Below, piece by piece: positions 14,501-24,744 of a DNA stretch of 64,000 nucleotides; the stretch's first letter is position 1, and every line of letters starts with the position of its first letter. The notes under the pieces were generated by a model. The model was not told the origin of the DNA and did no database searches. It saw nothing but the letters and a program-made list of their open reading frames with translations. Position numbers and translations under genes: made by a program. The stretch comes from Lingula anatina (lineage: Eukaryota > Brachiopoda > Lingulata > Lingulida > Lingulidae): the NCBI RefSeq assembly GCF_001039355.2, contig NW_019775662.1, forward strand, positions 150,657 to 214,656, read 5' to 3'.

Positions 14501-15321
14501 GTCTATTGCACTTTAATACAAATTTATGTTTTGCGTCTCTCTTTTGTGTTGCTTACTAAGTCGGCATTCCTGCCGTTTAGAGTTTCAGCGTTATCGCTAA
14601 AATGATAACGTCACCTCCCGCGGATTCTCGCGGATTCTCTCACTTTTCTAGTCTCGTATGACGCGACGCATTGCCTCCAACTTCGTTTATTTTTTGTATC
14701 TTTTGTGTTCCCCTTTGCAAATAATATTCTTAGAACTTCTTATATTTAGGCTGTATTCCTTACCCTGGTATGTCAGCTGAGCAAGTGATGAGAAAGATAA
14801 CCAACGGATACCGGATGCCAAGACCACAACATTGTTCACAGGACATGTAAGAATATGTGGCAAAATAGTTTGAAAGGATTTCAACATTAATCAACCAAGA
14901 AGAATAAAATTCATGAAAATGTAGGATTCAAAACCATTTGGTGTTTGTTTATCAACATTATGCGCCATTTGTTCGTTTATCAATAATACACGCAATAAAA
15001 ATATGGCGAACGCTTCTGTTTGAAAAATGCATTCTTTGTATCTATAACTGCGTACCACTTTATAATTTTTTCTGCAATCACTCTGATAACGGTTACATAT
15101 GTATGCCAATTTGGAAATATAAGTCGTGGGTTCGTATTTTCAGGTATGGTATCATGCTGTCTTGTTGGGAGGGGGCACCGAACGCACGACCTTCTTTTAA
15201 GGATTTAACAAGTTCATTGAACGAATTACTGGTTGCAGATTACGATGTCTTGACCTTTGGAGAGTTTGAAGAAGCATTGTATGATAATGTGGACAAATGT
15301 GATGGTGACGAAAAGTGTTAA
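1477..15321 (+). CDS. Ig-domain receptor tyrosine kinase (FGFR/PDGFR/VEGFR-like), about 22 exons
   Basis: Exons: 1477-1540, 3650-3767, 4752-4939, 5298-5510, 5860-5988, 6393-6516, 7180-7367, 7501-7638, 8904-9053, 9437-9569, 9715-9905, 10827-10967, 11360-11394, 11548-11640, 11923-12015, 12124-12301, 12792-12905, 13125-13312, 13681-13803, 14101-14212, 14750-14846, 15144-15321. They sum to 996 codons (995 aa; 964 aa if only one of the two 93-bp exons is used). Exon 1 encodes a signal peptide ([20 protein letters not shown]). Five Ig domains follow, each split over two exons, with cysteine pairs such as PCRAKG/YYQCLA and FNCSAKG/YKCVVEN. A TM helix (about 557-583) ends in RRKRRQR. The kinase has all key residues: GSGSFGQV loop, Lys in AAAVKTVR, Glu in [18 protein letters not shown] and SPE. 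It has only a short kinase insert, closer to FGFR/Tie than to PDGFR. It would act at the plasma membrane as a ligand-activated tyrosine kinase; the ligand cannot be inferred. A splice acceptor just before the ATG implies an upstream 5' UTR exon. The subfamily is uncertain. Confidence 0.9.
1558..2990. repeat. 49-bp minisatellite in intron 1 of the receptor kinase gene
   Basis: About 28 imperfect tandem copies of a 49-bp unit containing GTGCTGATTGTGTTGTTTAC and GGGGAGCCACTGTG. The spacing was checked at TTAGGTGTGC (1751, 1800, 1849). Variant units carry TATGACAGAAGTTGGGAGC. The array starts within about 20 bp of the exon 1 donor. The small open frames here only reflect the repeat. Because 49 is not a multiple of 3, it is unlikely to be coding. 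Confidence 0.93.
3796..4517. repeat. Tandem duplication (two ~360-bp units) inside intron 2
   Basis: Unit 1 (about 3796-4146) and unit 2 (about 4147-4517) share the same ordered blocks: GCTACTAAATATTG, CGAAAACCTTTAGATATTCA, then CAGCATGGCTTGCTGACATG (AAGCATGG in unit 2) and TTTATTATTTTGATTGATTT. The units have diverged by many substitutions and small indels, so the duplication is not recent. No coding potential is visible. Confidence 0.85.
5581..5722. repeat. Microsatellites: (GA)n at 5581-5599 and (TA)n near 5707-5722
   Basis: Simple dinucleotide runs in the intron between Ig2 exons of the receptor kinase gene. Read directly from the sequence. Confidence 0.9.
6041..6160. repeat. Partial copy of the GATCCGCGGA-type MITE
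   Basis: Contains GTTGATCCACGAACTAATAG, ATCCGCGGATCA and GTCCGATCCAC in the same order as the left arm of the more complete inverted-repeat element at 25664-25866. Lies in an intron of the receptor kinase gene. Ends are uncertain. Confidence 0.55.
7639..8903. other. Long intron of the receptor kinase gene, no gene recognised
   Basis: A 1.27-kb intron between the two exons of the fourth Ig domain. It includes a poly-C run at 8640-8656. Several short open frames occur (for example 8330-8581), but none has splice context or a recognisable domain. Confidence 0.7.
11548..11640 (+). CDS. Juxtamembrane exon, copy A of a tandem-duplicated 93-bp exon
   Basis: A 93-bp, phase 0-0 exon encoding 31 residues starting [14 protein letters not shown] and ending HGENEV. 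Acceptor TCCTTACAG and donor GTAAGG are both good. It differs from copy B (11923-12015) at one visible base, GGA versus GGC for a glycine. Both exons keep the frame, so a transcript can use one, either or both. The segment lies between the TM exon and the kinase and carries one tyrosine in a YEIP context. Confidence 0.85.
11923..12015 (+). CDS. Juxtamembrane exon, copy B of a tandem-duplicated 93-bp exon
   Basis: Encodes the same 31 residues as 11548-11640 with intact splice sites. The duplicated unit includes flanking intron: GTTTATTGGAAA upstream and GGTAAGGCAT downstream occur in both. The flanks have diverged far more than the exon, which suggests purifying selection or conversion acting on the coding part. 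Confidence 0.82.
14286..14355 (+). pseudogene. Decayed duplicate of the 3' end of a kinase exon
   Basis: The end of the exon at 14101-14212 and the start of its intron read GTATGGTG..GGGAGATTG..GGGTAAGG..TTATATG. About 125 bp downstream a similar block occurs: GTATGGTGATTTCTTGTGGG, AGATTGCGACA, then GGTTAGGGTCTTATATATG. The donor has changed from GGTAAGG to GGTTAGG, so the copy should not be spliced normally. Read as a local tandem duplication relic. Confidence 0.55.
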
Positions 15322-15514
15322 ATGCATTATCCATCAAGTAAGCGAATCCTTCAACAGAATCAGTTCCAAAAGTATGCTGAAAATCTGCGTTCACTATGCG
15401 TCGACCAAGACTTCATCGCGCCCTTCTTTCAGCATGCAACTGTCTACATGCCAAAAAGAGTTTAAAACTGAATTCATGTGACTATCAAAAGTTTATGGTC
15501 TGCGTAGGTTGTCG

Positions 15515-15863
15515 TTAAATGGATAATAACTCTTCGTATGAGATCTATATTTCACAATAAAAACATTGTGAACAACTCATAAAAATATAATATATTCTGT
15601 TGTACAAGAAAAACGGCAGTTACAGCTATTATTCTGATATCCGAGCTTGTCTTTAGACCATGTGACCTCCCTTGATGACAATACTGTGTTATAATCTCTT
15701 AAGAGATTATTAAAAAAAAAACAATCTTTTTAGAAAAAAAAAAACAGGGACTAACTTTGAATGTAAAAATGGATGTACTAACCATAGGTTAGTACGGGAA
15801 ATTTGTTGTTTACTCCAGGAAAACTCAATTTTTGGCCAAAACGAAGAGTTATTATCCCTTTAA
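15515..15863. mobile_element. TTAA-flanked MITE, copy A
   Basis: About 349 bp bounded by TTAA on both sides, with terminal inverted repeats: left ATGGATAATAACTCTTCG, right CGAAGAGTTATTATCCCT. A closely similar element lies at 62882-63224. A TTAA target duplication is the hallmark of piggyBac-type transposases, so this looks like a non-autonomous piggyBac-like element. It has no transposase. It contains an AATAAA at 15556-15561, the first one downstream of the receptor kinase stop codon. Confidence 0.8.
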
Positions 15864-16919
15864 CTTAGTTTTACCTTATTGAATTTAGTAAGATAAATGT
15901 TACCTTACAGAGTGCCGTATTAAGAGTAGAACCTTCTATCCCTCTCCTAGGAAAAAACTCATTGTTGTGTTTAATGGTACTTTTAGCCTAAGATCTAATA
16001 TACTCTGTTTATTAGATCTTAGATTTAAGTAACCCTGTTCTTGTTCCAGTATGCAGGACTGTAAGATTGCGATAGTTGCGACAGGAAGACGCACTGTGGT
16101 TGCACAAACGGACCAATTATTGGCTTTGTGCATATCAGTTTTCATCCGTATTCAGAGCGGTTTTGGTTGAAATAAGATGTTTTAATCATGCAGTATTAAT
16201 CATGCAGTATTACTCAACTAGAGAAAAGAGGGAAAGAACAAACATTCGACGTAATTTGGGTATAAATTTTAAAGATTGACATTGAGTCCATAGGCATACT
16301 CATCAGCTAGTTTAAAGAAAGTACAAAAACAAAGAAAGTAGTTAAAATGTCTGATATATTCCACTTTATTATTTCAAAACGTATGGCATATTATCATTCA
16401 AACTGTTTGTAAGTACATGATTTTAGTGCATGATCTGTGGAAATCTAAAATTAAATAACTCAAATTTCTACATCAAATGGTTTAATGCTGTTCTTGTCTA
16501 GCGATGAGATAGCATGTTACAAGTACTGTTTCACTTAAATTTAGTTTTGAGTTTGAAATTAAGGAGCACAGACTATTTATTAAACGTTATGGCATTTATG
16601 TACATGGCTTTGTGTTGATATATTTGCTTTATCTATCATTTCGTTTTTATTTATCAGTTTTCATACACGAAAATGTCCTAAATTGTACATTCCTTCATTT
16701 TAAACAATATAGAATGGATCACTGGATTATGTACTGTGCTTTTTCTAAAATTCTACAACACGTGCTGTAGATATTGATGGCGTTAGGATAATTGCGTGCA
16801 ATCATTTTGTATACAATAGACTTCAACTGTACTCATTTTGTGCTGAACACCTTCATAATAAATCGATTTTATCTACAGAAATATAAACCCATGTTATTAC
16901 TGGTTGAAGTGTGATATCC
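15864..16919. other. Intergenic stretch, no gene seen
   Basis: About 1 kb between the receptor kinase 3' region and the minus-strand frame. There are only short open frames without domains, and no RNA gene was recognised. Complementary-strand AATAAA-type signals around 16576 could serve the minus-strand gene. Confidence 0.6.
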
Positions 16920-17729
16920 TCAGTAACATGTGATGCTGTTCTTCAAGGGTGTGTATTCAAATGCAATCAGCTTATTAGAATGAAGAATTCTGGATGTTTC
17001 GTTATTGAAACTTTGGATGGGTTCTGCAGCATCAACGGCATCAGGCCTGTCGTCTGCTTTTGCTTTCAGTGTCATTTCAACACGTCTCGACCGACGTGTA
17101 ATTCTGGTGATCTTTGTGATCAGGATAATGAGTTCTGCTTCCGTCATTCGGTATGTTCGCACGAGCCTTGTTGTAGTGGCGACCGTAGTGAGATGTAACT
17201 TCCGGTTTCCGTTGGCCACTTTCCTTACTCCCTTCAGATAGTAATAGTGCCTAAAACGTCTCACCTTCTGAGGCAAACCATACTCTTGTGGGTTTATCAA
17301 AAGTCGGGATTCAGGATATAAATCTTTGATTTTTAAATTTGCTGCCTCAGTGTCTGAAAAATCGGCTTCAAATCGAAGACAACCAATATCTCCCATCAGT
17401 CCATTTCTCGGTAAATTTATGTCCAAGGGAATGAAATGTCCATCATCTGTCGCGCCGTTTCTTACTAACTCTGTAGCAGGATTGTCGCACGTGTCCTTTG
17501 GTACTAAATCTGTACACTGCCCTTGGCCATTCGCTGTCACACTGGGTTGAAGTAACAGAGTAACCTCAGGCGTGCTGCTTTGAGATTTTTCACCGTTTAT
17601 ATTTTTGCCATTTTTTACAGGGCCACTGCCATTCGTTAGCTTCCCCCGACTTTTTGTTGCTGTTGGTGGTTTAGTATAGAACCCAACGTAGGTATTAAGG
17701 ATCGAAACCAATGAATATCGTCCACCCAT
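16920..17729 (-). CDS. Unrecognised 269-aa protein, single coding exon
   Basis: An uninterrupted 270-codon frame in AT-rich DNA, starting MGGRYSLVSILNTYVGFYTK at 17729 in an AAAATGG context. I do not recognise the family. Visible features are: Gly at position 2, compatible with N-myristoylation though unproven; a Ser/Thr/Lys-rich segment (about 20-50); an acidic middle part with DIGCLRFEADFSDTEAAN; a tyrosine cluster (RRFRHYYYLKG); and a basic Arg/Thr stretch (TKITRITRRSRR). There is no TM segment and no signal peptide. An acceptor (minus strand) just above 17834 suggests a 5' UTR intron, with a 10-codon upstream ORF starting at 17834. A cryptic donor (GGAGTAAGG) after YYYLKG means the real protein could be spliced there and the last ~100 residues be non-coding. 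Confidence 0.6.
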   Translation of the reverse strand: MGGRYSLVSILNTYVGFYTKPPTATKSRGKLTNGSGPVKNGKNINGEKSQSSTPEVTLLLQPSVTANGQGQCTDLVPKDTCDNPATELVRNGATDDGHFIPLDINLPRNGLMGDIGCLRFEADFSDTEAANLKIKDLYPESRLLINPQEYGLPQKVRRFRHYYYLKGVRKVANGNRKLHLTTVATTTRLVRTYRMTEAELIILITKITRITRRSRRVEMTLKAKADDRPDAVDAAEPIQSFNNETSRILHSNKLIAFEYTPLKNSITCY

Positions 17730-17969
17730 TTTGATACAGTGTTGTTATCAGTGGTTTTAAGTTAGACATATATCTAGATTGCCTCCATAGCTCCAATCGA
17801 TTTATGATAACGTTGACTGTGCCAAGGTAGTCATCTGTAATGAAGAAAACAATGAGTCGTTACTCAGTATATGCGTTATACTGAGGCCAATATATAATTC
17901 AATCGTTGCATTGATTGTGCAGGTGAACATAAATTACCTTGTACATAACTGCCTGTTTTGTGCTCGACT

Positions 17970-18002
17970 GTGTGTGTGTGTGTGCGTGTGCGTGTGCGGT
18001 CG
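17970..18002. repeat. (TG)n microsatellite
   Basis: Alternating TG/CG dinucleotides upstream (minus-strand sense) of the unrecognised frame. Confidence 0.85.
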
Positions 18003-18821
18003 CGCGTCTGTGGTATGTCTGAGTGCGTGATTTTTAAGTACAGACGTATATTTGTGCCTTTGCTGATGCATATGCGTATTTGCATACCTATGTCTCAGTG
18101 CATCCTATATTAGCTCACTCAGTAGGCCTATAAATAAACTAGAACTAGGAATCACACCCGTGAAAATACAAATAAGCAAACTCAGGTATAACAAACTTAA
18201 CCAATGTCACTGCATCTACCTTGCTAATGGTTGATGGAACTCTTGGCGTTCACTAAATAAGCAGAATAAGCTTCCAACAGCAATGTCGACTCGCAAGGAA
18301 AGGTAGGCAACACACCTTATATAAACGCGAGCTACTAAGAGCCTTCTGCAGAGAAAATCGATCTTTATTTTTCTGAGCAGACTTCCGTTTTGCGTGGTCG
18401 CTCCAAGGCATTATAACACCTCGGCGTATACTCGGTGCATTAAACTTATGAACATCTGCTTGGCTTTCAGAGGAAAAGGGTATCTTTGTGATAGGATATC
18501 ACGTAAAGACGTTCCCTGGATGCCAGGATTTCTTTTAACATCTGTCTAAGGTTAAAATGGCATCTAGTTGATCTTAGCTTCCGTATTACGTTTTTGATTC
18601 AGCTTGAGTGAGATGATTTAATGACTTTCGGTTTGATATCTCACCTCCATATCTTAAGGGGTCTAGGATATTAAAAATACGTCTAAAACTCGATTTTTAG
18701 TTTTTTATACGTTAGAAATAATCAATTTTGTATCTAATACTCAATTAAGTTATATTTGTGAAACACGGACTAAAAATATACATTTGGACGAGTTTTTCTA
18801 CCTGTCCTGACTGGTACGGGT

Positions 18822-19389
18822 NNNNNNNNNNNNNNNNNNNNNNNNNNNNNNNNNNNNNNNNNNNNNNNNNNNNNNNNNNNNNNNNNNNNNNNNNNNNNNN
18901 NNNNNNNNNNNNNNNNNNNNNNNNNNNNNNNNNNNNNNNNNNNNNNNNNNNNNNNNNNNNNNNNNNNNNNNNNNNNNNNNNNNNNNNNNNNNNNNNNNNN
19001 NNNNNNNNNNNNNNNNNNNNNNNNNNNNNNNNNNNNNNNNNNNNNNNNNNNNNNNNNNNNNNNNNNNNNNNNNNNNNNNNNNNNNNNNNNNNNNNNNNNN
19101 NNNNNNNNNNNNNNNNNNNNNNNNNNNNNNNNNNNNNNNNNNNNNNNNNNNNNNNNNNNNNNNNNNNNNNNNNNNNNNNNNNNNNNNNNNNNNNNNNNNN
19201 NNNNNNNNNNNNNNNNNNNNNNNNNNNNNNNNNNNNNNNNNNNNNNNNNNNNNNNNNNNNNNNNNNNNNNNNNNNNNNNNNNNNNNNNNNNNNNNNNNNN
19301 NNNNNNNNNNNNNNNNNNNNNNNNNNNNNNNNNNNNNNNNNNNNNNNNNNNNNNNNNNNNNNNNNNNNNNNNNNNNNNNNNNNNNNNNN
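18822..19389. other. Assembly gap (568 N)
   Basis: A run of N. Open frames that span it are artefacts. Confidence 0.99.
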
Positions 19390-22300
19390 TTGATATTTAA
19401 CGTCATTTACAAATACCAATAAAATAACCCCATGAAATAAATGAGATATATTGAAAAATATGAAAGCCCACCAAGACGAGTTTCATACCTGTTATTACCT
19501 GGCTTGGGAATTGCAGCGGTGCATAATTAACAGGTTTGTTGTAAACGAGCTTTTGGTCAACTACAATGCATTTAAAATGCATCAGCAATCAGTAAGTTTG
19601 CCAACTGATGACAGTTAATCTGAAAGACTACCAGCTCTTGATATGATCTAAACCACCTGAGGTGACCATGATCTAGAGCATCGCAACTATTGTCACCGAA
19701 GTTAGTAAGTAAGTCACGGAAGACCGTCACAGACAAAGAAAGATTGTCAACGAGAGCTGCAATTTTGGTGAATCCCACGGCAACACACCGAGGCATAACG
19801 AAAATTCCTCAACTCCGTTCAACACAACTTTCATTAACTTCTCCGTCTGTATGCACCATGGACCTCAGTTGAGTCTCATAGACCTTTATCGTGATTGTCG
19901 TCACAGTACCACGTGACCCAGATCTGTTGCTTCATTTTTGCATATTGAGGTGAGGTTTACTAAAACGCTTTTTTTCTACTAATAGATTGTTTTTATAATT
20001 TTTAAATGGCGGGGATCGATTAAAACATACCTCTAGTGTATAGATTGAGTGCTGTATCTTCAAAATTCGAGAAATGGATTTTTACATGAACATTGTCCTT
20101 TAAAGTCGTGCTGTACAATCTTGTCCAAGCTGCCAACTCAACGTGACACCAGGGTCCTTCTGTTGACGTATTCACGCTCTGGTGACTGTAATTAGTAGCC
20201 GCCAACACAGACGTGTGGTCAGCTGCCTAACTATCTACCTGGAGCTACTACACCTGAGCTTGTTCAGTTACTGATAGGGTCATTACACCAACTGTGAGAG
20301 ACGCGCATATGTATCAGGCGTGCGTGGAGCTAATTTAAATGTGTGTGGTTGGTGTGCATTAATAAAGAAGTGAGTGCGCACGTACATGCATATTTGCATG
20401 GGGCGCGTGCCTGTGTGTTTGCGTGCGTCTGTGTGTTTATGTGTGTTTTGGGGTGGGGAGTAACGGCAATGACAAGGTCTTTACATGTATTTCAAATAGA
20501 CAGGGACCCTTCACCCCACAGCCCGACCTCATCCTGCGCTTAGGACTGACTTGGTATAAAAAATTCAAGGGCCTCGCCCCCCCCCCCCCCCACACACACA
20601 CACATATAGCTGTAGCCTTCCTCCGACTCCTACGCCTATGATTTATGTACTAGTAAAGCCCTATTTAAGATTCACATTTACATGTGTATGACTTATTTGT
20701 AACCTGTGTTCCCCCACCGTGCTGAAAGAACATTATATAACAGGTGGAAGGGACTTCATCATGTCTTTATTATCGACCAACCGTGCTACAGGTAAATATA
20801 CATTCCGCAGTCTAACTTCATTACCCAGATTGCTGTCAGAAATACAGTGGAGTAAATACAATGTGAATAGGTGGATAGGTCTTCTGCGAATAAAATGGCC
20901 CTATTCAATCTTGCTTGCCTTCTCCGACCATTTCGTTACTAATTAAATCACAAAGCTGCAGCACTATCTTGGCAAAAATCAGATAGTGATCGTGCCGAGT
21001 TTGAAGGTTTTTTTTTTTTTCGTTCAAACTCTAGTTGACTTTTGGAAAATCATTCACACAAACACACACATAGACACGTAACCATTTACTCATTAACACC
21101 AAAAGCGACCGGGCTTAGCCTGAATGTTTGAAACTTTAAATAAATCTTTACTACGATAGCAAAATCTTACCTAATGCTCCGTGTCAACCTGAACTTCAGC
21201 TGTGGAATGAGCAACGATCCCTTTAGCAAGCTGTTGTTTTGATTCCCCTATCTCCGCGAATGGCCTCTTGTCATGCGAGTATTGTTTGTGGGCGTGGGGG
21301 GTATAATTAGAGCATCGATGTCAATGTCATTCGCCCTTATCGGAACAAGCTATTTATCTCAGCTATCATTTCGGCAGTCCAGTATGCGATCCTTCCCTTT
21401 TGTCTCTTCTCACAAATACCTGTGCAAGCCTCACTGAGTCAACAACTTAAGCCAGTTAGTGTGCTATATTAAAAAATATTTGCGATGATAACCAAGAAAC
21501 TATAACTGGTACTATTTTGAAAATGAAGATATCTTAATACAGTCATTAACCGCGACTGGAGGGTATTTATTGTTGGGCATGGACTATGCTCTGATATCCG
21601 GGCCCCACTAAAATACTTATAAAATCACACTGTGGGACAGAATTCATGTAACAGACTACTATAGCCTACCCTGCAGTCAGAGAGAAGGCAGGTACGATGT
21701 TCAGTTTTACGACCACTGTTTATGACTGGGCAGAGTTACATAACATGATGTCCTTATCTTTATGATACTTTATTATAAATCGGGCTATACATTTGTATCG
21801 GTATAGCGACGAATGGACGGCAGAGCGACGAATAAAAGCCTTTTGGGCACAAGAGACATGACTATGAGTACAGTGTACATGTAGGTGTCACTGGCTAGAT
21901 GAGATTCAAGAAGCCAAACGCGATTAAAATGAAATTATATCTGTAAACAAGATGAATGAGGAGCATTAAATGAAAATATTAATTCATTCAGCGAAGGATA
22001 TGTAACGCAAATAAGTATATTGCAAAATGTTCCAAAAAATTAAGTAGAGCTTTTTTTTTCATAAAACCAAGGCGGTTTAAGAGACTTCCTCGATAAAACT
22101 AAAATTATTCCATAATTAACATGCCTGTGTGTTTTAAAGTCACCATAACGCGTGAACTATGCCGAAGAGACTCCATATCAAATTTACGTACCTGTGAAAC
22201 TACATCCACGGCGGCAGAGCTACACCATCGACCGCAGCTCTTAAACAAAGAAAAAATCTATCCGTAATCAAATGAAACTCTCACGATTACATAAAAAAGG

Positions 22301-23132
22301 AGACTCGACCCTTTCGCATAAATATCGATCTCTTTATTAGTATAATAGCCTTATAATTATCAGCGTCGCTCGATTGAAGCCCCACGGGAGTTTCTTTATG
22401 GAATATCATTAAGTATTAGCTCACTTAATCCTTTGTTTTGCTATTGCCTCTTGTCTTTTATATCGACAGAATTTGTTTTCCGTTAGTGTTGGATAACATC
22501 TAATTAGATTAGTACAATGAGACTGCCAATCATTGGTGTGTGTTTTAGCTACGTTAATAGTATTTGTTTACTAGTTAAATGCATAAGTGGTGAATTATTG
22601 GAGCAAAACATTCCATAAAACTGAATTTGATCGGGTTAGCGATTCGTAAGCCCTTTTTCCCATAAGGACTAGCTATGATGTTAATCTAATGTCATTTGGC
22701 TAGCCGTTCAACTTGCTTCTCGTATGTATTATAATGGATCAGGTTTCTTTTTTTTTTTTTTTTTTTGTCGGGAGGAAATCAAATAACAAACGGCCATTAA
22801 AATTTTAGAGGTGATCCATTCACTAATTAAATGGGTAATTTACAATAATTAGAATTGAGCTTCCTTTGCTGAGGTTTGCGTAATCTGAGTGCTTTTCAAG
22901 CTGAGCACTGCAAGGTGACATTGAATCTATTTTTCTCGAGCGGAGAGTTTTAAGTATTTTAATTCCAAAGGAGTTTAAATAAGTAACGCGCGCCTTGCAT
23001 GTGACCTCAAGGCATGCCTGAGAAGGGTTTGTCGTTTGCCAACTGAACGGTATGAATCAAGAGTCGAATTTTGAAAACAGATTGTATACTATATGAGCTA
23101 GAGTGTGTTTATGTATGCGAGTTTGTGTGTGG

Positions 23133-23167
<35 letters not shown>

Positions 23168-23956
23168 TCGAGAAATTCAAAGTTTGATTACACTTTACTA
23201 ATTGCGTGTAGCACTATTACATGTGGATTTCACGTTATTTGTAGAGTGCATTCACATGTACCTTGAAGGTCTGCACATCTCTTGTTGTTTCTCTGTGTTT
23301 GTGAACATATGTACAGGTACATGCACGTGCGCACGTTATGGATTGGTGCGCGCGTACCCGTCTCTATTGTGTTCATACACGTGAATATCAGATTATCCCG
23401 ACATCACAGTCAATNTATAATACACAATGCACGATACGTATATGTATATTTAGATGATAACTGCATATGTATAAAAATGGGCTTTTATTGAACACCACTA
23501 TCCAAGAAATACTTTTAAATAGTTTGTTGACCCTTTCCCCGAAATGTGTGACCCCTCGCTGCGAATATTAGTATAATGAGAACAAGGACACCTGGCTGGA
23601 AAAACCGCTGGGTGCAAGATTTAGGCCACAGGAAATGAACACAGTTTCTGGTCTTCCCGCACGTCACGCAGTTACCTGATACAACAACATACTGGGATGA
23701 ATACCTTTACTATCTACTAGATTTTAAAGATATCTACATTTTTTGGCAATAATATTCTGTGATTTTTTCATGGTTCATGAGCATTCATAACATTATTTTA
23801 TTGTTGACAGAGTTTATTATATACTTGTTCAAAGTACAGCAATACACATGTAGGTCAAATAAATAATTATAAAAGGTTGAAAATATCGTTTACACCGAGT
23901 GAAGTTTGATAACGTCCAACTGAAAGACTGTCCACTATAACGTCGAATAATTTTGT
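19390..23956. other. Long intergenic region without a supported gene
   Basis: About 4.6 kb. It holds a poly-C/(CA)n run near 20580-20604, poly-T runs, a (GA)n run at 23137-23165 and a single N at 23415. On the minus strand two stretches end in good donors: up to 20038 (CTAGAGGTATGT) and up to about 21173 (ATTAGGTAAGA). These could be 5' UTR exons of the minus-strand frame at 16920-17729, but no coding support exists. Nothing else was recognised. Confidence 0.5.
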
Positions 23957-24130
23957 CCGGTGAAACGTGACAGAGAGTCCCCCATGATAGAGAGTCCGCT
24001 TCCCATTCATTTGTACAGGTAAGCCTCGCACTAGATTTTGACCCACTTAGGTCAGGCTAACCCTAACCATGTTATAATTAAATGGAGGGCAGACTTTCTG
24101 TTACACGGACCCTCAGTTTCGTCACACCTG
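23957..24130. mobile_element. Short MITE (GGTG..GAGTCC termini), copy 1
   Basis: About 174 bp. Left end GGTGAAACGTGACAGAGAGT; right end, reverse complemented, GGTGTGACGAAACTGAGGGT. The interior contains CATTCATTTGTACAGGTAAG and CAGGCTAACCCTAACCAT. A second copy sits in inverted orientation at 41561-41715. It lies 76 bp upstream of the oxidase start codon, inside its likely promoter or 5' UTR. The target duplication could not be resolved. Confidence 0.7.
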
Positions 24131-24206
24131 GCTAGCCTAATCCCCGTCTCTAAGCATGTGTTTAGGTGACATCCAGATATCATATCGGCATTGACAATTC
24201 CCTACG

Positions 24207-24685
24207 ATGACTCGCGATAGTAAGTCGTCGTTGTCTTCTGTTTTACCAAAACTGGTTCTGCTTTTAACTTTTCATACAATAGTATCTGGTGCAACCGTCC
24301 CGAAAGATGTTTACGACAAGAAAATGCAGCTGTCCCATCTTTTGTTTTGGATAGAAGATTTAACTCAGATTCTGCACGCAGAGTGCCCGTCGTTTGTTGG
24401 ATCCATCGCCGGGCAAACGTTAATCGGCAGACGACAGTTGCAAAGCGCAGGAAACGACCTCGTGCGCCTGGAGCTTGAGATTCGACTGGCTGAAAAACGA
24501 CTGGATTATTTAATGGAGGAATACACAAAGTGTAAAGGATCGCAAACCGTGAAACCAGCCGCGAGTGAAAAACCCTCACCTCAACCCGTGACGGCAGCTA
24601 CTACTACGACCTCCCCCAAAACAGGTAGAAATATGTCGTCTTTATTTTTCTAAAATATATCAGTTATAGGAATAAGCCCATCCAA

Positions 24686-24744
<59 letters not shown>

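Noticed and set aside
14610-14680. GCGGATTCTCGC motif shared loosely with 37897 and 45245
   Set aside because: Similarity is too short to define an element boundary.
18745-19419. Long open frames across the N run
   Set aside because: They consist almost entirely of unknown residues and are gap artefacts.
19572-19872. Overlapping 60-75 codon frames on both strands
   Set aside because: No domain, and neither strand shows codon or splice evidence; could be old repeat sequence.
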